Translations under genes and position numbers: made by a program
Notes under the pieces: generated by a model
What the model was told of the DNA's origin: nothing
The model's database searches: none
The model's input: the letters and a program-made list of their open reading frames with translations, nothing else
NCBI GenBank assembly: GCA_019054805.1
Contig: JAHQIY010000021.1
Coordinates: forward strand, 1 to 64,000
Reading direction: 5' to 3'
Length of the DNA: 64,000 bases
Origin: Brachionus manjavacas
Taxonomy: Eukaryota; Rotifera; Eurotatoria; Ploima; Brachionidae
Part shown: positions 39,509-49,149 of the stretch, piece by piece
Layout of the letters: each line of letters opens with the position of its first letter
Position numbering within the stretch: the stretch's first letter is position 1

Positions 39509-40070
39509 TACTTTTTCTCCACTTATTATAGCCTACTATACTTAAAACTACATATACTAAAAACAAAAAAGCTAGTTTGTATAGTTGTACATTAAAGTAT
39601 ACTATAACTGATAGCAAATTTAAAACCATAAAATATAACCACGAAGATAATATTTTATTAGCCTGCAAATAAGTGGCTAATACGCTAAATACTGTTATGG
39701 TAATTTCTAAATAAGTAGAAGCTATACCTAAAACTTTTATTAAACCTACTGCAATTACACTTACAACTACGCCTATTATAATTAACGTGGCGTGTTGTTT
39801 TGCACGGTATTCGGTTATAATTAGTTTGTTGTTAAAGTTGGTTTTAAATTTCCATACATAAAAGCCGTATACCGCCAATATTACGTATAAAGTATTTAAA
39901 AAAGCAAAAAAGTATAAATTAGTTAGTATGTTGCTAAAAGCCAACAAACCGCTAGAAAAAAACGCTAAAAACCAAGCTATAATTTTTTGTTGTGCTATAA
40001 AATAAATATATAGTAAAGCAGTTATTGTGGCTAAAACTTCTATAATATTAGCAAGGGTAAAAAATTGCAT
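39480..40070 (-). CDS. PnuC-family vitamin transporter
   Basis: A 196-residue, seven-span membrane protein with the PnuC plan: early YFIAQQKIIAWFLAFFSSGL, the AVYGFYVWKF motif near residue 70, SSWLYFMVLNLLSVIVYF near 145, and a C-terminal GYNKWRKS. PnuC transporters move nicotinamide riboside, PnuT thiamine and PnuX riboflavin by facilitated diffusion; phosphorylation inside traps the vitamin. The kinase gene overlapping its end supports a transport-and-trap pair. No thiamine riboswitch is visible in the 105 bases upstream. The substrate cannot be read from sequence alone. Confidence 0.82.
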   Translation of the reverse strand: MQFFTLANIIEVLATITALLYIYFIAQQKIIAWFLAFFSSGLLAFSNILTNLYFFAFLNTLYVILAVYGFYVWKFKTNFNNKLIITEYRAKQHATLIIIGVVVSVIAVGLIKVLGIASTYLEITITVFSVLATYLQANKILSSWLYFMVLNLLSVIVYFNVQLYKLAFLFLVYVVLSIVGYNKWRKSNDYKKHTTK

Positions 40071-40175
40071 ATAAAACCTTGTTTTGCTTAATAATACTTG
40101 TTATTAATAACAATTACTATTATAATATATTTTGCAGTATAACAATAATAAAATATTTAACAGTAGTAATTTAAT

Positions 40176-41597
40176 ATGTGTAGCACTAAAGTTGTAACCA
40201 GATTTGCCCCAAGCCCAACGGGTTATTTGCATATAGGTGGTGTCCGTACCGCCCTATTTAACTATTTATTTGCCAAAAAACACAATGGCGAGTTTGTACT
40301 TAGAATAGAAGATACCGACTTAGAACGCTCTACCCCGCAAGCAGTAGATGCTATTATTAACGGCTTAAACTTTTTAGGTATTACCCCTAGTAAGCCTGCG
40401 GTTTTTCAAATGCAACGCCAAAATGTGCATATTAATTATGCTAACCAGTTGTTGCAATTAGGCAATGCTTATAAATGTTACTGCACTAAGCAAGAACTAG
40501 AACAACGCCGAGAAGAAGCTATAAAAAACGGCGGAGTATATGTTTACGATGGCAGATGCCGAGAAATTAAACAAGATTTAAACCAACCTTATTCTATTAG
40601 GTTAAAAGTTAACAAAACAGGCGTAACCACAATTACAGACTTAGTACTAGGCGAAGTTACCGTTAATAACAACACCTTAGATGATTTAATTTTATTGCGT
40701 AGCGATGGCGTGCCTACATACATGTTTGCCGTAGTAGTAGACGACCACGATATGAACATTACCCACGTTATTAGAGGGGACGACCATTTTACTAATACTT
40801 TTAGGCAGTATCAAATTTATAAAGCCTTTGGTTGGCAAGTGCCACAATTTGCACATTTGCCTTTAATTTATGCTAGCGATGGTAAAAAAATGTCTAAACG
40901 TAAAAACGCCGTTGCCGTAGAAGACTACAAAGCTATGGGCTTTTTACCTAACGCTATTAATAACTATTTAATGTTGTTGGGGTGGTCTTTTAATTCTGAT
41001 AATAACAACGATATTATTAGCATAGAAAACGCCGCCAAAATTTTTAATGTTACCGATGTTAATAAGTCTCCGGCTAGGTTTGATATGGCTAAATTAGAAA
41101 ACATTAACTGGCACTACATTAACCAAACAGATAACAATACGCTAATTAATTTAATGCTAGAAAGTATTAATACAAATCCAGATTTTGCTCATATTAAAAG
41201 CAACTTAAACCCTAATTATACACAATATTTGCAACAGGGGTTAGATTCTATTAAAATTCGTAGTAAAACCATATTAGAACTAATAAACAATAGCTTGTTT
41301 TACTTAACTAACTTTACCATGCAACCACAAGCCACGCAACTTATAGCCAGCCAGTTAAACTTACTTGCACAGCAATACAACATACTGCTTAATGTTGCCG
41401 AAAAAGATTTTACCAAAGAAAATCTACACAACATTATTAAGCAATTTGCCACAGAAAATAATTTAAAACTGGGCGAAGTGGCAAAAGGTATGCGTGCAGT
41501 ATTAACGGGGCAAATTAACGCCGCCGCCAGCAACTTTGAAATTATGGCAATTTATGGCAAACAAAAAACCTTGCAATTGTTAAAACAGCATATTTAA
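40176..41597 (+). CDS. gltX: glutamyl-tRNA synthetase
   Basis: Charges tRNA-Glu. Intact, 473 residues. The class I HIGH motif is in APSPTGYLHIGGVRTALFNYL and the KMSKS motif is KKMSKRKNAVAV near residue 238. LRIEDTDLERS and DDHDMNITHVIRGDDHF are further family marks. The anticodon-binding helices fill the C-terminal third. Many alphaproteobacteria carry two GltX copies, one also charging tRNA-Gln; this window shows only one. It is divergent from pnuC. Confidence 0.97.
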   Translation: MCSTKVVTRFAPSPTGYLHIGGVRTALFNYLFAKKHNGEFVLRIEDTDLERSTPQAVDAIINGLNFLGITPSKPAVFQMQRQNVHINYANQLLQLGNAYKCYCTKQELEQRREEAIKNGGVYVYDGRCREIKQDLNQPYSIRLKVNKTGVTTITDLVLGEVTVNNNTLDDLILLRSDGVPTYMFAVVVDDHDMNITHVIRGDDHFTNTFRQYQIYKAFGWQVPQFAHLPLIYASDGKKMSKRKNAVAVEDYKAMGFLPNAINNYLMLLGWSFNSDNNNDIISIENAAKIFNVTDVNKSPARFDMAKLENINWHYINQTDNNTLINLMLESINTNPDFAHIKSNLNPNYTQYLQQGLDSIKIRSKTILELINNSLFYLTNFTMQPQATQLIASQLNLLAQQYNILLNVAEKDFTKENLHNIIKQFATENNLKLGEVAKGMRAVLTGQINAAASNFEIMAIYGKQKTLQLLKQHI

Positions 41598-41707
41598 CCA
41601 ATATTTTAGGTTATAAATTGTATGCAAGTTTATTAATATAGCATTTAAATGTTATAAATGTTACAATTGTATTTAATTAATTAATATTTACATAGGGTTT
41701 AGTAAAA

Positions 41708-42643
41708 ATGATTATAACCATTACTATTAATCCATCTATAGACCAAACCATAACCGTAAACAACTTTAAGCTAGATTTTGTTAATCAAGTTAATTTTGTG
41801 CGTAAAGATGCAGGTGGCAAAGGTGTTAATGTGGCTAAAGTGCTTAACGTTTTGCAAGCAGATGTACTAGCTACAGGTTTTGTTGCGGGTAGCACAGGTA
41901 ATGATTTTATTAACCTATTAGCAGAATACAATTTAAAAACCAAATTTATTAAAGCTAACGGCCAAACCAGAACCAACCTAAAAATTATAGACCCCACTAA
42001 CAACACCACCACCGATATTAACCAAAACGGTGCAGAAGTTACTTTACAAGATATTGATTTGTTAATAACAACAATAACTCCACTATTAAGCAAAACTACA
42101 CATATAATTTTAAGCGGTAGCGTGCCCGCTAGTTTGCCTAGTAGTACATACGCTAACATTATTAATAGTATAAGCCAACTTAATGCTAATATAAAATTTG
42201 TGGTAGATGCATCTGGCAGTTTGCTAGCCAACGCTATTAAGTGCAATTTGTTTTTAATTAAACCCAATATGTACGAACTAAGCCAAGCTTTAAACACCAA
42301 CATAACCACCCCACAACAAGCCCTACAACACTGCCAACAATTAGTACAAAATGGCGTGCAAAACATTGCATTATCTATGGGTAAAAGTGGCTTGTTGTTT
42401 GTTAATAATACACAAGCATTGCTAGTTAAAGCCCCGCTAGTGCAAGCCGTTAGCACTGTTGGTGCAGGCGATAGTTTGTTAGGTGCCTTGGTATATGGGT
42501 TTAGCCAAAATATGCCACTACCAGATTGCTTACAATTAGCCGTAGCTTTTGGTAGTGCAAAAGTTACAACTAACGGCACCAATTTACCTAGTTTGCAACT
42601 AGTTAATACATTAAAACAGCAAGTAACTATAAATAAATTTTAA
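41708..42643 (+). CDS. fruK: 1-phosphofructokinase (PfkB family)
   Basis: FruK phosphorylates fructose-1-phosphate, the PTS product, to fructose-1,6-bisphosphate. Intact, 311 residues: TITINPSIDQTITV start, DAGGKGVNVAKVLNVLQ (PfkB signature 1), SGSVPASLPS, LIKPNMYELSQAL, and VSTVGAGDSLLGALVYGF (signature 2 with catalytic Asp in GAGD). The gene is 9 bases upstream of the fructose PTS gene, which settles the substrate as fructose-1-phosphate over tagatose-6-phosphate. A 110-base AT-rich leader holds palindromes such as ACAATTGT but no clear operator. Confidence 0.92.
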   Translation: MIITITINPSIDQTITVNNFKLDFVNQVNFVRKDAGGKGVNVAKVLNVLQADVLATGFVAGSTGNDFINLLAEYNLKTKFIKANGQTRTNLKIIDPTNNTTTDINQNGAEVTLQDIDLLITTITPLLSKTTHIILSGSVPASLPSSTYANIINSISQLNANIKFVVDASGSLLANAIKCNLFLIKPNMYELSQALNTNITTPQQALQHCQQLVQNGVQNIALSMGKSGLLFVNNTQALLVKAPLVQAVSTVGAGDSLLGALVYGFSQNMPLPDCLQLAVAFGSAKVTTNGTNLPSLQLVNTLKQQVTINKF

Positions 42644-42652
42644 AGGAACACT

Positions 42653-44611
42653 ATGCGTATTTTAAACTTAATAAATAAAAACTTAATTATTACCAATTTA
42701 ACCGATACCACTAAGCCAACTATTTTTAACACCATGGCTACAGTATTGTATAACCAAGGTTTTATAAATAATCTACAAGGCTTTGTTAACAACCTTAACG
42801 CCAGAGAAGAACAATCTTCTACCGCATTAGAAAACGGTATTATGATGCCCCACGCTAAAAGCGAATTTGTTAACAGCCCTGCTATTGTGTTTGCCAAAAG
42901 TTCTACCGCTGTAGATGTAGGTGCGTTAGATGGCCAACCAACCGACTTATTTTTTATGATAGCTATGCCCCAAAACGCCAGCGATGAACACGTAGAAATA
43001 CTAGCAGAGTTATCTGGCTTGTTGTTAGATGATGATTTTATAAATAATTTGCGTAATGCTGTATCGGTAGAACAAATTTTGCAAGTATTTAACGGCAACA
43101 ACCCAGCATCTGCAACTAATACTACAAATAATGTTAACGCAACTACCAACCATGTAACGGCAACCAACTATGTAACAAATAATAACCAACTTATTTTAGC
43201 CGTAACCGCCTGCCCTACCGGTATTGCCCACACCTACATGGCAGAAGCCGCATTGCAAAAAGCCGCAAATACTATGGGGGTTAATATAAAAATAGAAACC
43301 AACGGTTCTTCTGGGGTTAAAAATCAACTTTTACAGCAAGATATTGAACAAGCTTCTGCTATTATTTTAGCTACCGATAGAAACGTAGAAACCACAAGAT
43401 TTAACGGCAAACCAGTTTTACAAATTAACACCAAAAAAGCTATTAATAGCCCAGTAGAAGTTTTAAATACAGCGTTAGATAGCCAAAATTTACCTATATT
43501 AAACACAGGCGGTAGTGTAAGTAATAATAGCAACAATGCCTCTGCTAACAACAACAATAACACAGCACAAGCTACGCACGGCAGTAACGCCTATAAACAT
43601 TTAATGACAGGGGTTTCTTACATGTTACCATTTGTTATTAGTGGCGGAATACTTATAGCATTAGCTTTTTTAATAGATAAACTAATGGGTGTAAATGCGG
43701 GCGGTAATTTAGGTAGCACTACTGTGTTAGCAAAATTATTAATGGATATTGGCGGGCAAGCTTTTGGTTTGTTTTTGCCTGTATTGGCTGGGTTTATTGC
43801 TTTTTCGGTAGCAGACAGAAGCGCCATAACCGCAGGTTTTGTTGGCGGAGCATTGGCAAAAGTTGGCGGAAGTGGTTTTTTAGGGGCAATTTTTGCAGGT
43901 TTTGTTGCAGGCTATGCTACTAAGTTAATAATTAAAAGTTTAGTAAATTTACCTAATAGTTTAAATGGTATTAAAGTAATATTGTTTTACCCTGTGTTAA
44001 CTGTGTTGTTAACTGGTGTGGTTACTATATTGGTGTTAAATCCGCCGGTTGCTTGGTTAAACGATAATATAAATATGTTTTTATTATCTATGAACACACA
44101 AAGCAAAGTATTGCTTGGTTTACTACTTGGCGGAATGATGGCCGTTGATATGGGTGGGCCAATTAATAAAGCAGCGTATGTGTTTGGTACGGCTAGTTTA
44201 TCTTTAAGTGGGCCAGAAGGTTCTGGAATAATGGCGGCGGTAATGGCCGGTGGAATGACTCCGCCGTTGGCAATAGCCCTAGCCACAACGTTTTTTAAAC
44301 ATAAGTTTACTAAGTTAGAGCAAGAGTCTGGCAAAAGTAACTACATAATGGGTTTATCTTTTATAACCGAAGGGGCAATTCCGTTTGCCGCAGCAGACCC
44401 TTTGCGTGTTATACCAGCGTTAATAGTTGGTTCTGCCACAGCAGGTGCTTTAAGTATGGTATTTAACATTACCCTACCTGCCCCGCACGGTGGTTTAGTG
44501 GTTATGTTTTTAACCAATAGCGTGGTTTTTTACGGCTTGGCAATTGCGGTTGGCAGTGCAATTAGCGCAGTGTTGTTGGCGTTATTAAAAAAGCCCCAAC
44601 CTACCGCATAA
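42653..44611 (+). CDS. fruA: fructose-specific PTS enzyme IIABC
   Basis: A three-domain sugar importer. EIIA at about 1-145 with active-site His67 in MMPHAKS; a 35-residue Asn/Thr linker; EIIB at about 178-278 with Cys187 in TACPTGIAHTYMAEAAL; a second Asn/Ala linker; then EIIC (about 310-652) with GVSYMLPFVISGGIL, GFVGGALAKVGGSGFLG, MAVDMGGPINKAAY and FITEGAIPFAAADP. It imports fructose as fructose-1-phosphate. AAAGGA precedes the start. HPr and enzyme I, which it needs, are not in the window. Base composition matches its neighbours, so any transfer is not recent. Confidence 0.95.
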   Translation: MRILNLINKNLIITNLTDTTKPTIFNTMATVLYNQGFINNLQGFVNNLNAREEQSSTALENGIMMPHAKSEFVNSPAIVFAKSSTAVDVGALDGQPTDLFFMIAMPQNASDEHVEILAELSGLLLDDDFINNLRNAVSVEQILQVFNGNNPASATNTTNNVNATTNHVTATNYVTNNNQLILAVTACPTGIAHTYMAEAALQKAANTMGVNIKIETNGSSGVKNQLLQQDIEQASAIILATDRNVETTRFNGKPVLQINTKKAINSPVEVLNTALDSQNLPILNTGGSVSNNSNNASANNNNNTAQATHGSNAYKHLMTGVSYMLPFVISGGILIALAFLIDKLMGVNAGGNLGSTTVLAKLLMDIGGQAFGLFLPVLAGFIAFSVADRSAITAGFVGGALAKVGGSGFLGAIFAGFVAGYATKLIIKSLVNLPNSLNGIKVILFYPVLTVLLTGVVTILVLNPPVAWLNDNINMFLLSMNTQSKVLLGLLLGGMMAVDMGGPINKAAYVFGTASLSLSGPEGSGIMAAVMAGGMTPPLAIALATTFFKHKFTKLEQESGKSNYIMGLSFITEGAIPFAAADPLRVIPALIVGSATAGALSMVFNITLPAPHGGLVVMFLTNSVVFYGLAIAVGSAISAVLLALLKKPQPTA

Positions 44612-44646
44612 CCAACCAACCTATTACACAACTATTGTAATATAAA

Positions 44647-44684
44647 CAAAAAAAAAAGAGACTATTAATTAGTCTCTTTTTTGT
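44647..44684. terminator. bidirectional terminator between fruA and the type IIG gene
   Basis: A-run, then AAAGAGACTA / TAGTCTCTTT as a perfect stem with a short ATTAAT-type loop, then a T-run. The hairpin covers the stop codon of the - strand restriction-modification gene and lies 36 bases after the fruA stop. Confidence 0.85.
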
Positions 44685-47600
44685 GGTTGGTTAAGTATTG
44701 CTCTACTTCTGTTATTTCTTGTTTAGATAAATTGTATAAGTTGTATACCATTGTATCTATTTGGTTATCGGTAGTATTAATTTGGTGTTGTAGGTTTTTA
44801 ATATTTTGCTGTTGTTCTGTAAAATATTGCATAAATGTTTGGTTGCTATTAACTTTAGATAACGCCCCAGTAAAGTTTTTATTTTGTTTTGTAATTTCTG
44901 CAAAAAATTGCTGGCTGTTTAATAAATACCATTGTTTTAGATTGTTGTTAATATTAGTTACGCCGTAGGTTTCTAATAATTGTAGCATTTGGTTATGTTG
45001 GGCTTGCAATATTTGGTTTAGATTTGTTATGTTTGTGCATAGTTCTGACAATTCATTTTCAATAGATTGATTTGTTGTGTTATAAATTGGTATCTCTAAT
45101 AAAGGTTCTTTATCTAATTGATAATTTTGTCCTTGCATTTTCCCCCTAAATTTTAACCAAAATGCAATTAACTTACTATTTAAAATACAAGTAAGATATT
45201 TTAAATTTATATTAGTTGGTTTTATTATATAAAAAGTAGCAGAAACATAAGAATCAAAATTAACGTATGAAAACCTAGGTCTATTGCTACTTTTTCTAAT
45301 TGCTATTATTTTCTCATCTTTAAAGAAAAATTCTTTTTTTGCAGCATGTAATCCGTAAGGTTTATTTATAGATGTAATAACTGTTGTAAATTTATCTAAA
45401 TGTTGCTTTATGTTAGGGTATTCGTTTATTTTGTTTAAATCTGTTTTAAAAGATGAGTCTGTATAAATAACCCATTTTTTATTTACTTTATTTGCAAGAT
45501 ATCTGTTTATTTGCTCTGTATTGTATTCTGGCTTAATTATTGACTCTTCTATTTCTAATAAGTTTAGATCTTGTTTTTCTTTAGTACTAATTGTAAATAT
45601 TCCATCTCCTTCTTTATGCCTATTATTAAGCATAATAGCTCTTTCTTTATTTATATCTGCGTGATGGTGATGAATTCCATTTGCAATGCTATCTTCATTA
45701 AAACTATAATTACTATTTTGTTTAATCTTATCTAATATTTGATTAACTTTAGGTTGATTAAAGTAAACATTATTAATTGATTTGTTAGCAATATTAGATG
45801 GTATAGCAACTTCCGTATATTCGGCTCTAGACAATATATCGTTAATACCCAGTTTAATATTATTTTGATTTACTTTAAAGAATAAAACATTATGTATGTT
45901 TACTTGTGACTTTTGCAAGACAAAGATACACGTTTGAATAGAAGCATCTTGAAAAACTTTAAAATCTACAAAATCTATATAGTACAAAAATGACGTTTCT
46001 AGTAAAACTTTTTTACGTGTTTTTTTTGCTCCATAATTTGTTATCCAATTATTTGGAGTAATAAAAGATAAGTAACCATTATTTTTTAGTATGTCTATAG
46101 ATTGACAAATAAAAAGTTGATGCAAGTCCATTTTACCTTCATAATATTGATGGTTTTTAAGTACTGTAAAAATATCTTTATTGCCTCCTTCTTTAACGTA
46201 TGGTGGGTTGCCTACTACAATATCAAAACCGCCGTTTGCAAACACATTAGCAAATTCTGTATGCCAATTAAAGGCAAGAGAGATTTTGTTGTTGTCTTCA
46301 AATTCTTCTACTTTAAGGTTGTTTACTAAGTCTGCTTGATTTTTGTCTATATTTTTTTTTCTAACAAGTATACGGTCTTGTCTTATTCCTCCTTCAAACT
46401 TATAGTAAAAACCAGCAAGCTCTTTTTTATCTAATAAAGAATTACCAATTTTAATATTATTATCTAGGCTAGTTAGTGGTTGTTTGTGGTGGGCGGTTTT
46501 TAGCCACAAACTTAGTTTGGCTATGCCTACTGCGGCGGGGTTAATATCTACCCCATAAATATTGTTAGTTAAAATATCTTGGTATGTGTAATCTGTTGCA
46601 ACATTTTGGTTGTGTACTTTTTGCCATTCTTGTTGTAAATAATTAAACACTTCTACTAAAAATGCCCCACTACCGCACGATGGATCTACAACTGTAATAT
46701 TTTTTAAAATATTAGCATATTGTTGCCACCACTGTTTAGAATCTTTAGGGGCAGTAATGCTTTGGCTTTTATAAGTTAGCCAATTGTTAATTGTGTTTGT
46801 AACTATATATTTAGTTATTTCTGGTGGGGTATAAAATACGCCATCTTTTTTACGTTGTTGTGTGGTTTTATTTTTTGTTAGTGCTTCTAAATCGGTTATA
46901 GATTGTTCAAAAATATGCCCTAAAATGTTAACGTCTAAATCGCTACTAAAATTATAACTGTATAGGGTTATTATTTTTTCTACAATCTCATCGTCTATTT
47001 CTAAATTGTCTAAATCTTGGTCTGGGGCAAATAAACCGCCGTTAAATTTGGCTATATCTAATTCTGGGTTGCCTTGATCCATAGCAGTAAAAAATAGTTT
47101 TAATCTATTATATTTACCTTGTACTAACTTGTTAGAGCTTAGTGTTTCTTCTAGAGCGTAGTTATTTAGTGCGTTGTTTTCTTTGCAAAATCTAATAAAT
47201 ATTATTCTATCTATTAACTGTTGTGCCATATATAAATAAAAATTTTGGCCGTATGGTTTATTTTTGTTGCTTTTTATTAAACTTTGCCAAGTTTGGTAGC
47301 GTATATTATTATATTCTTTATAAAACGCATTAGCTATATTTTTGCCAGTTTCGGTATTTAAAGAATGCACTACAGAGTTATTATTATTAACGGTAAACAA
47401 ATTACCAAATTTTAATAAATACACAAATTCTGCTATTTTTTGGTTATCTGTAGCCATTTCGCTTAATATAAACTGGTGATATTTGCTTTTGTCTCCGTTT
47501 TTATATAGCCTTATGGTTTTAAAATTACTTACTATTACAAATTCGCAAGCACCACCTGTAGAGTAACCGTAATTAAACGCTTGATCTACAGGCGAACCTG

Positions 47601-47982
47601 TAAAGTTTTTACGATTTTGCGGTTTATCTAAATCTATGTCGCCTGCTTTAAGTTCTATAACGGCTCTTATATCTGCATTTTGTGCCGTTACATTAAAACC
47701 TAAAACTCCGTCTGGCTTTTTGCCATCTGTAACTGCTTTAGTTTCCCACCATAATGTTTTGTGGTCAGAATCTACTTGTGCGGTATAACCTAATATGTTA
47801 ACAAAAAAATCTGTTAAAAAAGATTGTTGTAGGTCTTTTTCCGTGTTTTTTTTGTCTAGCACGGTTAACCATTTTTTTATAATAGTTGTATACTGGTTAA
47901 ATTGTTCTTTGGTTAAATTTGCCTGCATGTTTAATTTATTTTGTAGCAGTTGCAAATTAAAAAGTGGATACGGTTTTTTCAT
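44665..47982 (-). CDS. type IIG (Eco57I-like) restriction-modification enzyme
   Basis: One 1105-residue chain with cutting, methylating and target-reading parts. N-terminal PD-(D/E)xK nuclease: PDGVLGF with Asp91 and VIELKA with Glu110 and Lys112. A helical linker follows, then an N6-adenine methyltransferase with AdoMet motif VDPSCGSGAFLVEVFN near 431 and catalytic NPPYVKEGG near 592. The C-terminal target-recognition part (about 750-1050) ends in a coiled coil. All active residues look intact, so the enzyme may be live. It is not a BREX PglX: no brx genes are near. It sits between the fructose PTS genes and the SPFH gene and may have arrived by transfer, though its composition matches the window. 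Confidence 0.9.
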   Translation of the reverse strand: MKKPYPLFNLQLLQNKLNMQANLTKEQFNQYTTIIKKWLTVLDKKNTEKDLQQSFLTDFFVNILGYTAQVDSDHKTLWWETKAVTDGKKPDGVLGFNVTAQNADIRAVIELKAGDIDLDKPQNRKNFTGSPVDQAFNYGYSTGGACEFVIVSNFKTIRLYKNGDKSKYHQFILSEMATDNQKIAEFVYLLKFGNLFTVNNNNSVVHSLNTETGKNIANAFYKEYNNIRYQTWQSLIKSNKNKPYGQNFYLYMAQQLIDRIIFIRFCKENNALNNYALEETLSSNKLVQGKYNRLKLFFTAMDQGNPELDIAKFNGGLFAPDQDLDNLEIDDEIVEKIITLYSYNFSSDLDVNILGHIFEQSITDLEALTKNKTTQQRKKDGVFYTPPEITKYIVTNTINNWLTYKSQSITAPKDSKQWWQQYANILKNITVVDPSCGSGAFLVEVFNYLQQEWQKVHNQNVATDYTYQDILTNNIYGVDINPAAVGIAKLSLWLKTAHHKQPLTSLDNNIKIGNSLLDKKELAGFYYKFEGGIRQDRILVRKKNIDKNQADLVNNLKVEEFEDNNKISLAFNWHTEFANVFANGGFDIVVGNPPYVKEGGNKDIFTVLKNHQYYEGKMDLHQLFICQSIDILKNNGYLSFITPNNWITNYGAKKTRKKVLLETSFLYYIDFVDFKVFQDASIQTCIFVLQKSQVNIHNVLFFKVNQNNIKLGINDILSRAEYTEVAIPSNIANKSINNVYFNQPKVNQILDKIKQNSNYSFNEDSIANGIHHHHADINKERAIMLNNRHKEGDGIFTISTKEKQDLNLLEIEESIIKPEYNTEQINRYLANKVNKKWVIYTDSSFKTDLNKINEYPNIKQHLDKFTTVITSINKPYGLHAAKKEFFFKDEKIIAIRKSSNRPRFSYVNFDSYVSATFYIIKPTNINLKYLTCILNSKLIAFWLKFRGKMQGQNYQLDKEPLLEIPIYNTTNQSIENELSELCTNITNLNQILQAQHNQMLQLLETYGVTNINNNLKQWYLLNSQQFFAEITKQNKNFTGALSKVNSNQTFMQYFTEQQQNIKNLQHQINTTDNQIDTMVYNLYNLSKQEITEVEQYLTNHKKETN

Positions 47983-48003
47983 AGTTTTAAATAAAATTAT
48001 TGC

Positions 48004-48924
48004 TTAGTTAGTAGTGTTATTATTACCATTAGCAGTGCTATTGCCTTTTAGGGCAGAAAGTATTTGCATATGAATATCGTTGGCGGCGCCTGCGTTGCTT
48101 GGCATAAACACGGTGTTGGTGTTGGTGTTTTCGCTCATAGATTTTAGGGTGTCAAAGTATTGGGTTGTCATTATTAATGATTGTACTTCGGCTATGCTTA
48201 TACCTGTTGCATCTGATAGTTCTTTCATACTTTCTCGTAGGCCGTCTAAAATTGCTTTACGTTGGTTGGCTATACCTTGGCCTTGTAATTTTTTGCTTTC
48301 GGCGTCTGCTTGGGCTTTTTTTACTATTTCTATGCGTATTGCCTCGCCTTTTTCGGTAGCGGCTAGGCGTAAACGTTTTGCCATGTTAATTTCGTTCATT
48401 GCTTCTTTTACTCTAGAATCTGGGTCTATATCGGTAACTAAAGATTTTATTATGGTAAAACCAAAGTTATCCATTGCTTCTTCTAGTTCTTGCTTTACGG
48501 CTTGGGCTATATCGTCTTTTTTAGAAAAAACATCGTCTAAAATTAAGTTTGGCACTTGCGAACGCACAACATCAAAAATATAGCTTTCTAGTTGTTGTTC
48601 TGGGTTGGCAAGTTGATATATTGCTTTATTAATATCTACTATTTTGTATTGTGTAGAAACTTTTAGGGTTACAAAAACATCGTCTTTAGTTTTGGTTTCT
48701 ACGGTTACATCTAACTGCTGAACCCTTGTGTCTCTTACTATTACTTTTTCTAAAAATGGTATTTTTAAATTAAAGCCTGCACGCATTTTACGAATATACC
48801 TACCTAAAAACTCTACCACGGCTTCTTCTTGTTGTCTAATTATTACAAAACCATCTACCAGTATTACAACCAGTAATACAAATATAGCTATACCTATTAT
48901 TAACGGAGTTGCTAGTGTTGCCAT
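48004..48924 (-). CDS. SPFH/band 7 (stomatin-like) membrane protein
   Basis: 306 residues. One N-terminal membrane span (about 6-28), then RQQEEAVVEFLGRY, FLEKVIVRDTRVQQLDV, the SPFH core with KDDVFVTLKVSTQYKIVD, RSQVPNLILDDVFSKKDDIAQ, and the charged coiled coil (LRLAATEKGEAIRIEIVKKA, cut by length here). Members form large membrane rings tied to FtsH or lipid domains (QmcA, paraslipin). The NfeD partner usually adjacent is absent. The tail is Asn/Thr-rich. Confidence 0.88.
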   Translation of the reverse strand: MATLATPLIIGIAIFVLLVVILVDGFVIIRQQEEAVVEFLGRYIRKMRAGFNLKIPFLEKVIVRDTRVQQLDVTVETKTKDDVFVTLKVSTQYKIVDINKAIYQLANPEQQLESYIFDVVRSQVPNLILDDVFSKKDDIAQAVKQELEEAMDNFGFTIIKSLVTDIDPDSRVKEAMNEINMAKRLRLAATEKGEAIRIEIVKKAQADAESKKLQGQGIANQRKAILDGLRESMKELSDATGISIAEVQSLIMTTQYFDTLKSMSENTNTNTVFMPSNAGAANDIHMQILSALKGNSTANGNNNTTN

Positions 48925-49149
48925 TGTTAATTTTCCTTATTTATGGTTAATAATTTTAATCTACTTTTAGTATACATTGTTTGGGGCGGTTTGTGTAGTT
49001 AATTTTATAACAATGTAACCGCAACCGCAACGCTAATGGGGTTGGGTTTTTTTATACAAAAAAATTGTGTAAATTTATAATTTTATAGCTGTTTAGTTAG
49101 TTTAACTGTATTGCGTGTTGCAAAGTATTAGTTATATAGCAATGTGGGG

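Noticed and set aside
40071..40175. Thiamine riboswitch upstream of the PnuC gene
   Set aside because: The 105-base gap lacks the CTGAGA and ACCTGA-type blocks and is too short.
41785..42582. 265-residue ORF antisense to fruK
   Set aside because: fruK has all PfkB motifs on the + strand; the antisense frame has no recognisable domain.
42640..43167. 175-residue ORF antisense to the EIIA domain of fruA
   Set aside because: EIIA motifs with active His67 are on the + strand; the antisense frame is a shadow.
48080..48583. 167-residue ORF antisense to the SPFH gene
   Set aside because: The SPFH protein has a full domain plan; the antisense product is low-complexity Ser/Ile sequence.
48925..49149. 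Possible terminator or small RNA between xthA and the SPFH gene
   Set aside because: There are T-runs and a GGGTTGGG stretch but no stem of convincing length on either strand.
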